A stretch of 64,000 bases of DNA from Pseudoalteromonas xiamenensis (GCF_030994125.1 NZ_CP099917.1:3518001-3582000), one strand, 5' to 3'. Counted from the first letter of the stretch, positions 35,651-45,121 are shown. Notes: generated by a model not told the origin, from the sequence alone. Numbers and translations are program-made.

Positions 35651-36672
35651 GCGTTAAATAACTTTCCTATTGCGCGCGAAAGCGTTTCGCTGCGACTTGG
35701 TGCTCTAAGAATGCTTAATACTTGGGGGCGAAGCGCTGGAATTGCAACCAAATCTGCAAATACACCTGCGAAAAAGTCACCTTCACCTACTTGCGCTGCG
35801 TTATCTAACAATGCATATAGTCGCTCAGGCAAGATAAATGTTTGCCATAATCTTCCCACTAAAATGAGCAAAATTTCTCTATCAGTTGCAAAAACGCTAT
35901 CCAGTGTGTTGTCTACGCATTTTTCTAAAATACCTTTCGACGAAGAACCACTAATCGCTCTTAGACTATTGATCAACATTGCTTTATTCTGGTTTTCAAG
36001 TGCATCGTCAATGCTTTTCGACATTAACTCTGTGACGGAAACTGAAATCGCAACGTGTTCTAACATCGCTGCCAGCGTATTTTGAACTTCTCCAGGAAGT
36101 ACCTGCCAGTGAGACTGCAAAAGTGCTTGGTTTTGTCCGTGCTCTAAACGCATCGCAAAATCCGCTAAGCCCTGTACCGCGAGTGTTTGCCAATCATGAA
36201 TGAGTGGTGCATGGAAATAGTTTTCCACTGCTTCATAATACTGTGAGGCAGGACGTTTTATTTCTACTTTCATCAAGGCGTTGAATGCGGCTAGTTTGTT
36301 GGCATTCGGTGTAAATACATACGGATTGTTATCCAATTTACCATCCGCATCTTCGCTGGTAAGCTCTGTGCCAAGTGCCTCTAACACTAAATTCGCGAAA
36401 TGATCACGTGTAGCCAAAACCAGCTTACTTTGTTCGTCAATCGGGAATTTTAAAAACCAGACATATGGGTCTTGCGTGGCATTTTTATCCCAGAATTGAA
36501 TGGCTATGTGGGCATGGCCCATTAACGGGAAAGGATAGGGGCGTGCGCCAAGTTCTATTTGTGTAAATTCAGCTTTATCGAGTTTAGTGATACGTCGGCC
36601 GACGTCATAAGCACGCCATTGTGTGCCTGCCGCTTCTAAGAGTTCACCTAATGTCGAAATATTTGAATTCAT
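35647..36672 (-). CDS. DUF3549 family protein
   Basis: The 341-residue soluble protein begins MNSNISTLGELLEAAGTQWR and contains DVGRRITKLDKAEFTQIELG, PYPFPLMGHAHIAIQFWDK and PYVWFLKFPIDEQSKL, the characteristic N-terminal blocks of DUF3549. The C-terminal half is helical without clear catalytic motifs (HEAT-like alpha repeats are possible). It forms an operon with the DUF3301 gene. No signal peptide or TM segment is seen. Function unknown in the family. Confidence 0.82.
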   Translation of the reverse strand: MNSNISTLGELLEAAGTQWRAYDVGRRITKLDKAEFTQIELGARPYPFPLMGHAHIAIQFWDKNATQDPYVWFLKFPIDEQSKLVLATRDHFANLVLEALGTELTSEDADGKLDNNPYVFTPNANKLAAFNALMKVEIKRPASQYYEAVENYFHAPLIHDWQTLAVQGLADFAMRLEHGQNQALLQSHWQVLPGEVQNTLAAMLEHVAISVSVTELMSKSIDDALENQNKAMLINSLRAISGSSSKGILEKCVDNTLDSVFATDREILLILVGRLWQTFILPERLYALLDNAAQVGEGDFFAGVFADLVAIPALRPQVLSILRAPSRSETLSRAIGKLFNA

Positions 36673-36870
36673 TGTTTATTACCGTCTTTTGATTACTTAC
36701 ACCAAACTATCTTGGTCGTGTTGAATACGGCGGGAATTGCTCGAAGTCACAAAACATTCCCACGATGCCGCCTACTCTTATTATACTGGTTTCGCTGAGA
36801 ATTTAGAATGTTGGGAAGTCTTCTTATTCAAGGTACAATTACACGCATGTTTAGTTAGATGGGGTTTACA

Positions 36871-37191
36871 ATGCAAAATCGCTACGAATTAATCGCTGAT
36901 TTGTTGGTTGCGCTGCAGCTCGCCATGCATGAAGAAAATCTGTGGCAAAGTGCTCCCTTGAGTCACAGTGCTTATAATTCTAGTGCACCCTTTTGCTGCG
37001 ATACGATGACATTTGGGCAGTGGCTACAATTTGTTTTTATTCCCAAAATGAATGAACTCATCAAAAGTGAACAAGCATTACCCACTCAACTTTCACTACT
37101 CCCAATGCTTGAAGTGAGCTACCCAAATTCACAAAAACTGAGCAGTGTATACAGCGTGATTACGCGACTTGATACCCTATTTACAAAGTAG
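36871..37191 (+). CDS. yqcC: YqcC family protein
   Basis: The 106-residue protein from ATG at 36871 has LIADLLVALQLAMHEENLWQ, PFCCDTMTFGQWLQFVFIPK and SQKLSSVYSVITRLDTLF (each in part), the blocks of E. coli YqcC (109 aa). The ATG at 36859 lies in the GGGG tract that probably is the ribosome site, so it is not used. The gene precedes truC and yqcA, the same order as in E. coli, where all three are one operon. No function is assigned; a link to tRNA modification is only suggested by position. Confidence 0.88.
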   Translation: MQNRYELIADLLVALQLAMHEENLWQSAPLSHSAYNSSAPFCCDTMTFGQWLQFVFIPKMNELIKSEQALPTQLSLLPMLEVSYPNSQKLSSVYSVITRLDTLFTK

Positions 37192-37201
37192 TAAACGAAC
37201 T

Positions 37202-37945
37202 ATGCAAGATGAATTAGAAATTTTGTACCAGGATGCGCATTTTGTTGCTATTAACAAGCCGTCTGGTTTATTAGTCCATCGATCATTCCTCGACAAACGA
37301 GAAACTCGTTTTGCAATGCAGATGCTTCGAGATCAAATTGGTCAACACGTGTTTCCTGTCCATCGTTTGGATAGACCAACGTCAGGCGTACTATTGTTTG
37401 CTCTAAGCTCGGAAGATGCTCGAGTCATCAATCAATTGTTTATCGAAGGAACTATTCAAAAACGTTACCTAGCATTAACGAGAGGTTTTGCACCAGAGGA
37501 AGTAACCCTCGATAAGCCACTAAAAGAAGAGTTGGACAAAATTGCAGATAAGTTCGCTCAGCAAGACAAAGAAGCTCAGCCTGCAGTTACGGATTTTCGC
37601 TGTTTATACCAAGCGTCGTTACCCATCCCACTGGGTAAATTTCCTACCGTCCGATATAGTCTCGTCGAGTGTTTTCCAAAAACAGGTCGAAAACATCAAA
37701 TAAGGCGCCATCTTAAGCACTTAGCTCATCCAATTATTGGTGATGTAAATCATGGTGACAACACGCAAAATCATTTTTTCTATGATGAGTTTGGTGTACA
37801 ACGTTTGATGTTATTTGCAACTCGACTTAGTTTTGTACATCCTTATACCAATGAACCGATTGTCATACGAGCAAATCTTGGTGAAGAGATGCTTAAAGTG
37901 TGTGAAAAATTAGGTTGGCCAACGACAGAAGAGGAATATCAATAA
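37202..37945 (+). CDS. truC: tRNA pseudouridine(65) synthase TruC
   Basis: TruC makes pseudouridine at position 65 of tRNA-Ile and tRNA-Asp. The 247-residue protein (E. coli 260) shows LYQDAHFVAINKPSGLLVHR, the catalytic motif HRLDRPTSG (Asp57), YLALTRG and RKHQIRRHLKHLAHPIIGD, a complete RluA-family set. ATG at 37202 lies ten bases after the yqcC stop; the upstream frame to 37169 overlaps yqcC and is not used. The stop overlaps the yqcA start (TAATG). Its tRNA-Asp substrate is notable because this window has eight tRNA-Asp genes, though they are 7 kb away. Confidence 0.94.
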   Translation: MQDELEILYQDAHFVAINKPSGLLVHRSFLDKRETRFAMQMLRDQIGQHVFPVHRLDRPTSGVLLFALSSEDARVINQLFIEGTIQKRYLALTRGFAPEEVTLDKPLKEELDKIADKFAQQDKEAQPAVTDFRCLYQASLPIPLGKFPTVRYSLVECFPKTGRKHQIRRHLKHLAHPIIGDVNHGDNTQNHFFYDEFGVQRLMLFATRLSFVHPYTNEPIVIRANLGEEMLKVCEKLGWPTTEEEYQ

Positions 37946-38391
37946 TGGCACACGTCGCAATATTTGTGGGGAGTATGTACGGTAACGCAGAAGGTCTGGC
38001 GGAAAAGATCCAGTCGGTTTTAGTTACTGCAGGTCATGAAGTAAACGTTTACTCGTCTGCAACTATCGCCGATTTAACAGCAGCAAGCAATGCATTATTT
38101 GTCAGCTCAACGACGGGCCAAGGCGATATTCCGGACAACTTGCAACCACTGTTTTTACAAATGCAAAGTCAGTTTCCAATGATGACCGGCAAGTTATGCG
38201 GTGTCATAGCGCTTGGTGACAGCAGTTATGGCGATACCTACTGCGGAGCGGGGCGTCAAATTGACGCACTACTTCAGGAACTCAATGCGACATTGCCCGT
38301 AAAACGCCTTGATGTTGATGCTTGTGAGTATTTTGAACCATGGGAAGCTGCAGAAACTTGGGTCGCTGATTGGATAACGCACCTCAGTTAG
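37945..38391 (+). CDS. yqcA: YqcA/MioC-type flavodoxin
   Basis: The 148-residue protein has the flavodoxin FMN-phosphate loop VGSMYGNAEGLAEK (S/T-x-T/Y-G-N), then FVSSTTGQGDIPDN and GVIALGDSSYGDTYCGAGRQ, the three FMN-binding regions. By length and by linkage to truC it is the counterpart of E. coli YqcA (149 aa). It should carry one or two electrons to an unknown partner in the cytoplasm. ATG at 37945 overlaps the truC stop; the longer reading to 37915 is inside truC. A terminator follows. Confidence 0.9.
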   Translation: MAHVAIFVGSMYGNAEGLAEKIQSVLVTAGHEVNVYSSATIADLTAASNALFVSSTTGQGDIPDNLQPLFLQMQSQFPMMTGKLCGVIALGDSSYGDTYCGAGRQIDALLQELNATLPVKRLDVDACEYFEPWEAAETWVADWITHLS

Positions 38392-38431
38392 CATAAAACG
38401 AGCAGTGATAGTGATGTGCTAGGTAGAATGT

Positions 38432-38457
38432 AAAAAGGCCCTCAACGGGCCTTTTTT
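38432..38457. terminator. Bidirectional terminator after yqcA and mltD
   Basis: AAAAAGGCCC-TCAAC-GGGCCTTTTTT; five G-C pairs plus A/T runs on both sides. It overlaps the last bases of mltD. Confidence 0.92.
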
Positions 38458-40027
38458 AGGTTCTTTTTACATCGACTTTTAATTTCAATTTCTGGCCAGG
38501 TTGCAGGTACTTCTGACCATCTAAATTATTCCACTTCACAATTTCATCGACAGTGAGATTAAACTTACTCGCGATTCGCGCCAGAGAATCTCCACGACGC
38601 ACTTTGTATGTGATCGTGCGGTTTACAGATTGCAAATTTTCTGACGGTTGTTGAGCTGCCTTGGTGTCTTTAAATACGGTGAGTTTTTGACCCAAACGCA
38701 ATACTGCAGAGTCTCGTAATTTATTCCAACGCGCCAGCTCTTTCACTGTAACGTCGTACTCGCGGCTGATGTCCCAAAGCGTATCGCCACTTTTCACAAC
38801 ATGAGTCACTTTTTCTTGCATGACTTTGTTTGCGGCGACACGGACTGCGTTCGGTAAATGTTCACTTTGCAGAGCACCTTCGCTCAGCGGTACTAACAAT
38901 TGCTGACCAATTCGGATGATATTGTTGTCGAGGTTATTTAGTTTCTGAATTGCACTCGGTGAAGTTGAAAACTTCTTCGCAATCACTGACAAACTATCAC
39001 CTTTCGCTACTTGATAGTATTGCCAACGCAAACGGTCTTTAAGCTCGGTTTTGGCCAATTTTTCATTAAAGGCGTCCACTTTATCGATTGGAAGTAACAG
39101 GACGTGCGGGCCATCCGGATCCGTTGCCCAGCGATTGAACCCTGGGTTTAAGCGGTATAATTCTGTTAAAGAAACGTCTGCCATATCCGCTGCAAGCGCT
39201 AAATCAATTTGGCCACCTATATCGACAGTATCGACGACCTGTGCGTTGATTATCGGGTTCCACTTCACACTAAACTCGTCTTGTCGTCTTAGTAAATCTG
39301 ACAAGGCTAGTAATTTGGGGACGTATGCCGTTGTTTCTCTTGGTAAATCTAAAGACCAGAAATCGGTCGGCAAGTGCTTTTTACGGTTTTTTCGGATAGC
39401 GTTAAGCAAACGGCCTTCGCCAGAATTGTATGCAGCAATCGCATTCAACCAGTCGCCTTCCAACGTTTTATGCAAATAGCTCAAATAGTCGAGCGCAGCA
39501 CGAGTTGATTGCACAATGTCTCTACGCCCATCAAACCACCAATTTTGTTTCAATTGAAAACGCTCGCCTGTTACAGGCATAAATTGCCAAATACCAGATG
39601 CACTTGCGTGTGAAAAACCAAACGGGTCGAAAGCACTTTCGACGATTGGTAGCAGTGCTATTTCAATCGGCATTTCACGCTTTTCAACTTCTTCAACGAT
39701 GAAATACAAATAAGGTTCTGCACGTTTTGCAATACGATCTAGGTACGCTTGGTGTGCTTGATAATAATTTCGTTCTGCAACAACTGGGCGATTTTGAGGT
39801 ACAGGGATGGATAGCTGGTAGCGAATACGTTCCCACACGTCGTCAAATACTGGAGCGGGTTCCTCTTCTTCTGTAACTTCTTCCGATGCCATCAATGCAT
39901 CCGACACATCCTGCGGTGATGCAAAGGTTAAGTTCTTTGAAGAATTATCTAACTGCGCTTGATCAGGTGACATCTGACACCCAGCCAAAATAGCCGCTAG
40001 TAATACAATAAGAGGGGACTTGCTCAT
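38456..40027 (-). CDS. mltD: Membrane-bound lytic murein transglycosylase D (LysM)
   Basis: The 523-residue lipoprotein has a lipobox (LIVLLAAILAGC, Cys17), an SLT domain (about 105-225) with the catalytic Glu130 in ALLPIVESAFDPFG, ASGIWQFMPVTG and AAYNSGEGRL, and three C-terminal LysM peptidoglycan-binding domains (about 335-380, 410-455, 474-519; for example VKSGDTLWDISREYDVT, VRRGDSLARIASKFNLT). It cleaves peptidoglycan strands to 1,6-anhydromuropeptides on the periplasmic side of the outer membrane. gloB lies upstream on the same strand, the conserved gloB-mltD neighbourhood. Confidence 0.96.
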   Translation of the reverse strand: MSKSPLIVLLAAILAGCQMSPDQAQLDNSSKNLTFASPQDVSDALMASEEVTEEEEPAPVFDDVWERIRYQLSIPVPQNRPVVAERNYYQAHQAYLDRIAKRAEPYLYFIVEEVEKREMPIEIALLPIVESAFDPFGFSHASASGIWQFMPVTGERFQLKQNWWFDGRRDIVQSTRAALDYLSYLHKTLEGDWLNAIAAYNSGEGRLLNAIRKNRKKHLPTDFWSLDLPRETTAYVPKLLALSDLLRRQDEFSVKWNPIINAQVVDTVDIGGQIDLALAADMADVSLTELYRLNPGFNRWATDPDGPHVLLLPIDKVDAFNEKLAKTELKDRLRWQYYQVAKGDSLSVIAKKFSTSPSAIQKLNNLDNNIIRIGQQLLVPLSEGALQSEHLPNAVRVAANKVMQEKVTHVVKSGDTLWDISREYDVTVKELARWNKLRDSAVLRLGQKLTVFKDTKAAQQPSENLQSVNRTITYKVRRGDSLARIASKFNLTVDEIVKWNNLDGQKYLQPGQKLKLKVDVKRT

Positions 40028-40142
40028 TATTAACCCTTATGTTGGCAAAAACTCGACAAGTCTACCCGCTTCATTGCAATTTTTGAAGTATAAGGCTCGT
40101 TCAGCTTGGTGATTTTTTGTAAGTCTATAGTCATATTGAGCG

Positions 40143-40910
40143 TTAAAAATGGTCTTTCCATTTTCTAAGAGCGGCAAATCGATTCTCAGGTAAGGCTGTG
40201 TCGTCAACATATTGAGGAGGGCAATTCTCTAAAATGTTGTCAAGAGAGGCTCTTAAAAATGGATTACAGCGTTTTTGTTCGCCAATACTTGTTGGTATAG
40301 TCAGTTCAGCACTTGCCCTCATTGAATCTATACGCTGCTTGATACGGTGTAAATCAGTGTTGTCGGGCTCTACCGATAGAGCAAATCTGAGATTAGCCTG
40401 CGTGTATTCATGAGTGCAATATACCAATGTTGAGTCGGGTAAGGCAGCGAGTTTTGTCAGACTCTGCCACATTTGTTTCGCGGTCCCTTCAAAAAGTCGA
40501 CCACACCCTCCATGAAAGAGCGTGTCTCCTGTAAAAGCAAATTCATCACAGACATAACATATGTGATCAAGTGTATGACCCGGTGTTTCGATAATTCGAA
40601 GTACTTTGCCGAGCACATTGACCGTATCCTGCTCAGTCAGTTTTACGTCAATACCGTTAAATGGACTATTAGCTGGGCCATACACGCACGAGTCAGGGTA
40701 GGCTGCTTTTAACTCTTTTACGCCATCCGTGTGATCCCAATGGTGGTGAGTCAATAATATTCCTTCAAGCTGCAAAGTATATCGACTTAATGCTTGCTTT
40801 ACTGCTTGTGCATCGCCAGGATCAACAACAAAAGCGGTTTGCGTTGCGCTATTTTTGATAAGCCAAATGTAATTATCATTAAAGGCGGGAATTGCCTCTA
40901 CTTGCACCAT
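40143..40910 (-). CDS. gloB: Hydroxyacylglutathione hydrolase (glyoxalase II)
   Basis: The 255-residue metallo-beta-lactamase-fold enzyme hydrolyses S-lactoylglutathione to lactate and glutathione, the last step of methylglyoxal detoxification. Metal ligands are seen in THHHWDHTDG (His55, His57, Asp59, His60), ETPGHTLDHI, FTGDTLFHGGCGR and CTHEYT. Length equals E. coli GloB (251). It is divergent from the methyltransferase gene and followed by mltD. The frame is intact. Confidence 0.96.
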   Translation of the reverse strand: MVQVEAIPAFNDNYIWLIKNSATQTAFVVDPGDAQAVKQALSRYTLQLEGILLTHHHWDHTDGVKELKAAYPDSCVYGPANSPFNGIDVKLTEQDTVNVLGKVLRIIETPGHTLDHICYVCDEFAFTGDTLFHGGCGRLFEGTAKQMWQSLTKLAALPDSTLVYCTHEYTQANLRFALSVEPDNTDLHRIKQRIDSMRASAELTIPTSIGEQKRCNPFLRASLDNILENCPPQYVDDTALPENRFAALRKWKDHF

Positions 40911-40961
40911 TGTGATTAGCTCGTTAAAGTGTTGGTGCGATTAGTATAACGAGCATATTAA

Positions 40962-41726
40962 ATGAAACCAGCACTTAGTTTCTTGCAGGGCCCCAAACCG
41001 CTGGATTGGCGAGATTTTCCGCATGGCGATTATATTCGCTGTGATATTGAGCGGAAAATGGCGCCTTGGCTGCCAAGAATGTTTGGTTATCATATGCTTA
41101 AACTAGGCAGTTTAAGTGGCCAGCTCGATACCTCTAAAAGTCCGATTAAACATCAAGTTTGTGTTGCGCCCTTTGGTAAGCATGTGGGTGTTTATGCGGA
41201 AATAGACGAATTACCTTTTGCTGAAAATAGTGTTGATGCTTGTATTTTAAGTCAATGCTTAGAATACCATTCGGATCCACATCACATTTTGCGTGAAGCC
41301 CATCGAACGCTAATTCCTGGAGGGTATATTTTGATTTCAGGATTTAACCCGTTTAGTTTAACAGGTCTTGCACATCTTCTGCCCTTTAGCAGTCAAAAGT
41401 TACCTTGGTCAGGACGCTTTTTCACGCCGGCGCGCGTTAAGGATTGGCTCGATTTGTTGGGGTTCGAAATTATTGCCGATGAGCGTTTTATACATTCTTC
41501 ACTCGCAAGAGGCAGTCGATTATCCCGCTTTGCACCGTGGAGAAGATTTTGTAAGCATTACTTAAGGCCGATGGGTAGTGTGTACATGCTGGTGGCTAGA
41601 AAGCGCGTAACACCGCTTACACCCATAAAACCGAAGTGGCATGCTCGCGCTAGACCGACGTTTGCGCAGGTTAAAAATGCAGGTCTGCGCCAAACGTGTG
41701 ATCATAAATGTGAGAGTCATGATTAA
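40962..41726 (+). CDS. SAM-dependent methyltransferase (type 11)
   Basis: The 254-residue protein has a methyltransferase core: HQVCVAPFGKHVGVYAEIDE in place of the usual glycine-rich loop, LPFAENSVDACILSQCLEYH (motif II), LREAHRTLIPGGYILISGFN (motif III), then a C-terminal part with FTPARVKDWLDLLGF. This is the class found between gloB and rnhA/dnaQ in E. coli (YafS, about 240 aa). The substrate is unknown. The SAM loop (motif I) is degenerate, as in YafS. The start ATG is 51 bases from gloB, divergent. Confidence 0.82.
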   Translation: MKPALSFLQGPKPLDWRDFPHGDYIRCDIERKMAPWLPRMFGYHMLKLGSLSGQLDTSKSPIKHQVCVAPFGKHVGVYAEIDELPFAENSVDACILSQCLEYHSDPHHILREAHRTLIPGGYILISGFNPFSLTGLAHLLPFSSQKLPWSGRFFTPARVKDWLDLLGFEIIADERFIHSSLARGSRLSRFAPWRRFCKHYLRPMGSVYMLVARKRVTPLTPIKPKWHARARPTFAQVKNAGLRQTCDHKCESHD

Positions 41727-41755
41727 TGTTTAAGCATCGAGCTTAATGTTTGTAG

Positions 41756-42226
41756 CTACTCCGGTTTGTAACCAACATCTGCGATTAAGTTGGACGACGT
41801 TGCGGCTTCACGTGCAAGCGTATCAACACGTTCATTGAAATCATGACCGCTATGACCTTTAACCCAGAACCAGTCTACTCTTGGGTGACGCTTAACTGCC
41901 TCATCAAGGCGTTGCCAAAGGTCAACATTTTTGACGGGTTGTTTGGAAGCGGTACGCCAATTGCGTTTCTTCCAGTTTTCTAACCAACTTTCAATGCCTT
42001 GTTTGACATATTGACTATCAGTGACGAGTTTTACATTACAAGGCTGAGTTAGGGTTTCTAAACCAACAATCGCAGCCATTAACTCCATACGATTGTTCGT
42101 TGTTAATGTATAGCCTTGGTTGAGTTCCTTTTTATGCTTGCCGTACATCATTAAAACGCCATAACCGCCAGGACCTGGATTACCTAAACAAGAACCATCT
42201 GTATAAATCTCTACTGTTTTTTGCAC
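41756..42226 (-). CDS. rnhA: Ribonuclease HI
   Basis: RNase HI cuts RNA in RNA-DNA hybrids. With GTG at 42226 the protein is 156 aa (E. coli 155) and its catalytic residues fall at the E. coli positions: Asp10 ([10 protein letters not shown]), Glu48 (NNRMELM), Asp70 (LVTDSQ), with the last Asp at 135 (NERVDTLA). An ATG at 42256 would add ten residues without a ribosome site; the GTG also has only a weak one, so the start is a judgement. It is divergent from dnaQ, as in most gammaproteobacteria. Confidence 0.92.
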   Translation of the reverse strand: MQKTVEIYTDGSCLGNPGPGGYGVLMMYGKHKKELNQGYTLTTNNRMELMAAIVGLETLTQPCNVKLVTDSQYVKQGIESWLENWKKRNWRTASKQPVKNVDLWQRLDEAVKRHPRVDWFWVKGHSGHDFNERVDTLAREAATSSNLIADVGYKPE

Positions 42227-42295
42227 GTATTTACCGCTTTTTATGTAGAATGACATTATTAATCGCTAACCATATCAAAGTTACGGCGTTTAGAC

Positions 42296-43009
42296 ATGCT
42301 AAAAAGACAAATAGTACTAGATACAGAAACGACGGGTATTGACCCAAAAGCAGGGCACCGCATTATCGAAATTGGTTGCGTCGAGCTCATAAATAGACGC
42401 TTAACAGGTAATAATTTCCACGTATACATTAATCCAGACCGCGACATAGAAGATGAAGCGATTGACGTACACGGTATCACGAATGAGTTTTTACGCGATA
42501 AGCCTCGTTTTCACCAGATAGCACAAGAGTTTATTGATTTTATAAAAGGTGCTGAGCTGGTAATTCATAATGCGCCGTTCGACGTCGGTTTTATGGACCA
42601 TGAGTTTGCAGCACTGAAGCAGAATATTCAGCCAACTCGTGAAATGTGTCAGGTTTTAGACACGCTCGACATGGCAAGAAAGATGCATCCAGGACAAAAG
42701 AATAGCCTTGATGCATTATGTCGCCGCTACGACATTGATAACTCCAAACGTACACTTCACGGCGCTTTGCTGGATTCCGAGATTCTAGCTGATGTTTACT
42801 TAGGTATGACGGGTGGGCAAGCTAAGCTCAATTTGGGTCAAAATGCGGAATCGTCAAACCAAAGCGAGCAGGGCGGGATTGTGCGTCTTGGTGAAAATCG
42901 AAAACCACTCAAGATTGTATATGCCTCTGCCGATGAAGTAATTGCGCACGAAGAACGTATGCAATTAGTAGAAAAAGCCTCAGGTGGGTCTTTGTGGTTT
43001 AAACAATAG
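42296..43009 (+). CDS. dnaQ: DNA polymerase III epsilon subunit (3'-5' proofreading exonuclease)
   Basis: The 237-residue protein shows Exo I (VLDTETTG, Asp9/Glu11), Exo II (VIHNAPFDVGFMDHEF) and Exo III-epsilon (HGALLDSEILADVYL) motifs of the DnaQ family, and a C-terminal tail that binds the polymerase subunit. It proofreads chromosomal replication. The order rnhA-dnaQ followed by tRNA-Asp is also found in E. coli (aspV). The next gene starts ten bases after its stop and is probably cotranscribed. The frame is intact. Confidence 0.96.
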   Translation: MLKRQIVLDTETTGIDPKAGHRIIEIGCVELINRRLTGNNFHVYINPDRDIEDEAIDVHGITNEFLRDKPRFHQIAQEFIDFIKGAELVIHNAPFDVGFMDHEFAALKQNIQPTREMCQVLDTLDMARKMHPGQKNSLDALCRRYDIDNSKRTLHGALLDSEILADVYLGMTGGQAKLNLGQNAESSNQSEQGGIVRLGENRKPLKIVYASADEVIAHEERMQLVEKASGGSLWFKQ

Positions 43010-43018
43010 AGGATAGAA

Positions 43019-44416
43019 ATGACTTTAATACTTCGCGTTTGTTTTTTCGCGGTTTTGGTTTTAGTTGGTTCGTTTGCATATGCTCAAACTGACGAAGACA
43101 CAAAGAAATATGGTCTTACCATGTTAAAGCGCGATGGTGTAGTCAATGAAGTACCGCTGTTGAATAATCGATTTCGTATCGATTATAAGGTCGAAGAAAT
43201 TACCATGTTGTTCTTCCGTCGTCCTGGTGCTCCGCCAGTGGTGCTTGTGCAACCCGATGGGAGTAAGCTCTATCCTTCACATGCGATGGATAATGAAAAC
43301 CTAGATTGGTATGACGAAGTAAGCTACGACTTAGTGATTATCCGCCACCCTACACCGGGTCCTTGGCAAGTTGTCGGACAAATCCAAAAAGACAGCAGAA
43401 TTATGATTCTGGGAGACATTACGTTAGATGTCGACCCTTTACCTCCACTGATATTCCAAGGTGAAACACTGAAAGTAACAGCTCGAGTATTAAACGATGG
43501 CAGCCCAATTAGCGTTGGCTACTTTCGTGATGTTGTCACACTGTACGTTGAGTTTGTTAGCACCAACAACGACCAGTACGATAATTTTGGAGCGGGTACA
43601 AAAAGTGTTACTGAGTTTCGTGATAACGGGCAAGACTTTGACGAGCGTCCAATGGATGGTGTATTTACCGGGGAATTTAAGTTGTCGTTTCCGGCCGGAG
43701 AGTGGAGGCCTGAGTTTTCAATACAAACGCCTATCCTCAAACGTCGAGTCGTCAAAGCGCCATTAGTGGTAGCAGAACCTCCCTTTAACTTCAACATGAC
43801 GCTGGCATCAGATGGTGATCCATCAGATCATTTATTACAAATTCGCATAGATCCAAATGTCGCTAAACCAGATACGGTGATTTTTCAAGGGAAAATCTTC
43901 TACCCAAATGGCGAAGAGCAACTCTTTACGTTAGGGAAGGAAACGAGTTTATATCGAGAGCTTTCAGTTAAAAACTATGACTGGGGACGTTACAGTATTG
44001 AGATATCGGCATTTGGTGAAAACATTAATGGTCGAGAATTTATGGCGACGCTGCCGCTTTATAAATTTGAAATAGAGCGTCCAATAGAAAAAGTACCAGA
44101 GATCCTGAAACCGCTTGTTGAAACGCCCCTTGAGCCAGAACTTCCGCCGGAACCTGAAATTTCAACCGAGATGATGGTGACGATTATTGTGCTTGGTAAC
44201 ATGGTCATCTTGTTACTCGGTTGGGCTGCTGTACGTGTTTTCGTCCAAAACAAACCGCTTTTACCAAAATTAGCGATGCCAAGCTTGCCGAATTTGTTCA
44301 AGAAAAAGTCTTTAGATTTGGACGAGTTAGAAAATGAACAAGATGAGAACAGTGATTCTGAACAAAAAACCAACGACTCCGGTGATATTTTGAACCTTTC
44401 GATGAAGGAACGCTAA
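43019..44416 (+). CDS. TIGR03503-like membrane-anchored hypothetical protein
   Basis: The 465-residue protein has a signal peptide (ILRVCFFAVLVLVGSFAYAQ), a large beta-rich extracytoplasmic part with von-Willebrand/choice-of-anchor-like blocks (ITMLFFRRPGAPPVVLVQPD, LPPLIFQGETLKVTARVLND, DNGQDFDERPMDGVFTGEF), a proline/glutamate-rich stretch (about 360-385), one TM segment (about 388-408, MVTIIVLGNMVILLLGWAAV) and a short acidic cytoplasmic tail. I recall a family of this description (TIGR03503) near dnaQ in Alteromonadales; the match was not computed. Function unknown. It is coupled to dnaQ by a ten-base gap. Confidence 0.72.
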   Translation: MTLILRVCFFAVLVLVGSFAYAQTDEDTKKYGLTMLKRDGVVNEVPLLNNRFRIDYKVEEITMLFFRRPGAPPVVLVQPDGSKLYPSHAMDNENLDWYDEVSYDLVIIRHPTPGPWQVVGQIQKDSRIMILGDITLDVDPLPPLIFQGETLKVTARVLNDGSPISVGYFRDVVTLYVEFVSTNNDQYDNFGAGTKSVTEFRDNGQDFDERPMDGVFTGEFKLSFPAGEWRPEFSIQTPILKRRVVKAPLVVAEPPFNFNMTLASDGDPSDHLLQIRIDPNVAKPDTVIFQGKIFYPNGEEQLFTLGKETSLYRELSVKNYDWGRYSIEISAFGENINGREFMATLPLYKFEIERPIEKVPEILKPLVETPLEPELPPEPEISTEMMVTIIVLGNMVILLLGWAAVRVFVQNKPLLPKLAMPSLPNLFKKKSLDLDELENEQDENSDSEQKTNDSGDILNLSMKER

Positions 44417-44443
44417 ATTTCGTAGTTTTTTTCAAAAAAACTG

Positions 44444-44472
44444 TTGACTCAGATAGGGGTGATTCGTATTAT
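44444..44472 (+). promoter_or_regulatory. Promoter of the tRNA-Asp array
   Basis: TTGACT (44444-44449), 17-bp spacer, TATTAT (44467-44472) is a near-consensus sigma-70 promoter. The GC-rich discriminator CGCCGC after the -10 is typical of stable-RNA promoters under stringent control. An A/T palindrome (AGTTTTTTT-C-AAAAAAACT) just upstream may act as an UP-like element. Confidence 0.85.
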
Positions 44473-44514
44473 TCACGCCGCTGTCAGGGCACATGCCCAA
44501 CAGCAACGAAATGT

Positions 44515-44591
44515 GGAGCGGTAGTTCAGTTGGTTAGAATACCGGCCTGTCACGCCGGGGGTCGCGGGTTCGAGTCCCGTCCGCTCCGCCA
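44515..44591 (+). tRNA. tRNA-Asp(GTC), copy 1
   Basis: 77 nt with encoded CCA. Acceptor GGAGCGG pairs with CCGCTCC, anticodon loop CTGTCAC gives GTC, and T arm GCGGGTTCGAGTCCCGT is regular. Nearly identical to E. coli tRNA-Asp. First of eight. Confidence 0.99.
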
Positions 44592-44647
44592 CTTTCAGAC
44601 AGCACAGTCTCAAACGCAGTGAATCAACACTTAAAAAATCCCAAAGT

Positions 44648-44724
44648 GGAGCGGTAGTTCAGTTGGTTAGAATACCGGCCTGTCACGCCGGGGGTCGCGG
44701 GTTCGAGTCCCGTCCGCTCCGCCA
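44648..44724 (+). tRNA. tRNA-Asp(GTC), copy 2
   Basis: Identical in sequence to copy 1, 133 nt further on. Spacer type A (56 nt). Confidence 0.99.
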
Positions 44725-44780
44725 CTTTCAGACAGCACAGTCTCAAACGCAGTGAATCAACACTTAAAAAATCCCAAAGT

Positions 44781-44857
44781 GGAGCGGTAGTTCAGTTGGT
44801 TAGAATACCGGCCTGTCACGCCGGGGGTCGCGGGTTCGAGTCCCGTCCGCTCCGCCA
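44781..44857 (+). tRNA. tRNA-Asp(GTC), copy 3
   Basis: Identical to copy 1; same 56-nt type A spacer before it, type B (55 nt) after it. Confidence 0.99.
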
Positions 44858-44912
44858 CTTTAGACAGCACAGTCTTTAAACGCTGCGAATAAACGCATTA
44901 AAATTCCCCTAT

Positions 44913-44989
44913 GGAGCGGTAGTTCAGTTGGTTAGAATACCGGCCTGTCACGCCGGGGGTCGCGGGTTCGAGTCCCGTCCGCTCCGCCA
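44913..44989 (+). tRNA. tRNA-Asp(GTC), copy 4
   Basis: Identical to copy 1; from here the array period is 132 nt with type B spacers. Confidence 0.99.
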
Positions 44990-45044
44990 CTTTAGACAGC
45001 ACAGTCTTTAAACGCTGCGAATAAACGCATTATAATTCCCCTAT

Positions 45045-45121
45045 GGAGCGGTAGTTCAGTTGGTTAGAATACCGGCCTGTCACGCCGGGGGTCGCGGGTT
45101 CGAGTCCCGTCCGCTCCGCCA
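45045..45121 (+). tRNA. tRNA-Asp(GTC), copy 5
   Basis: Identical to copy 1; preceded by the type B spacer variant with ATTATAATT. Confidence 0.99.
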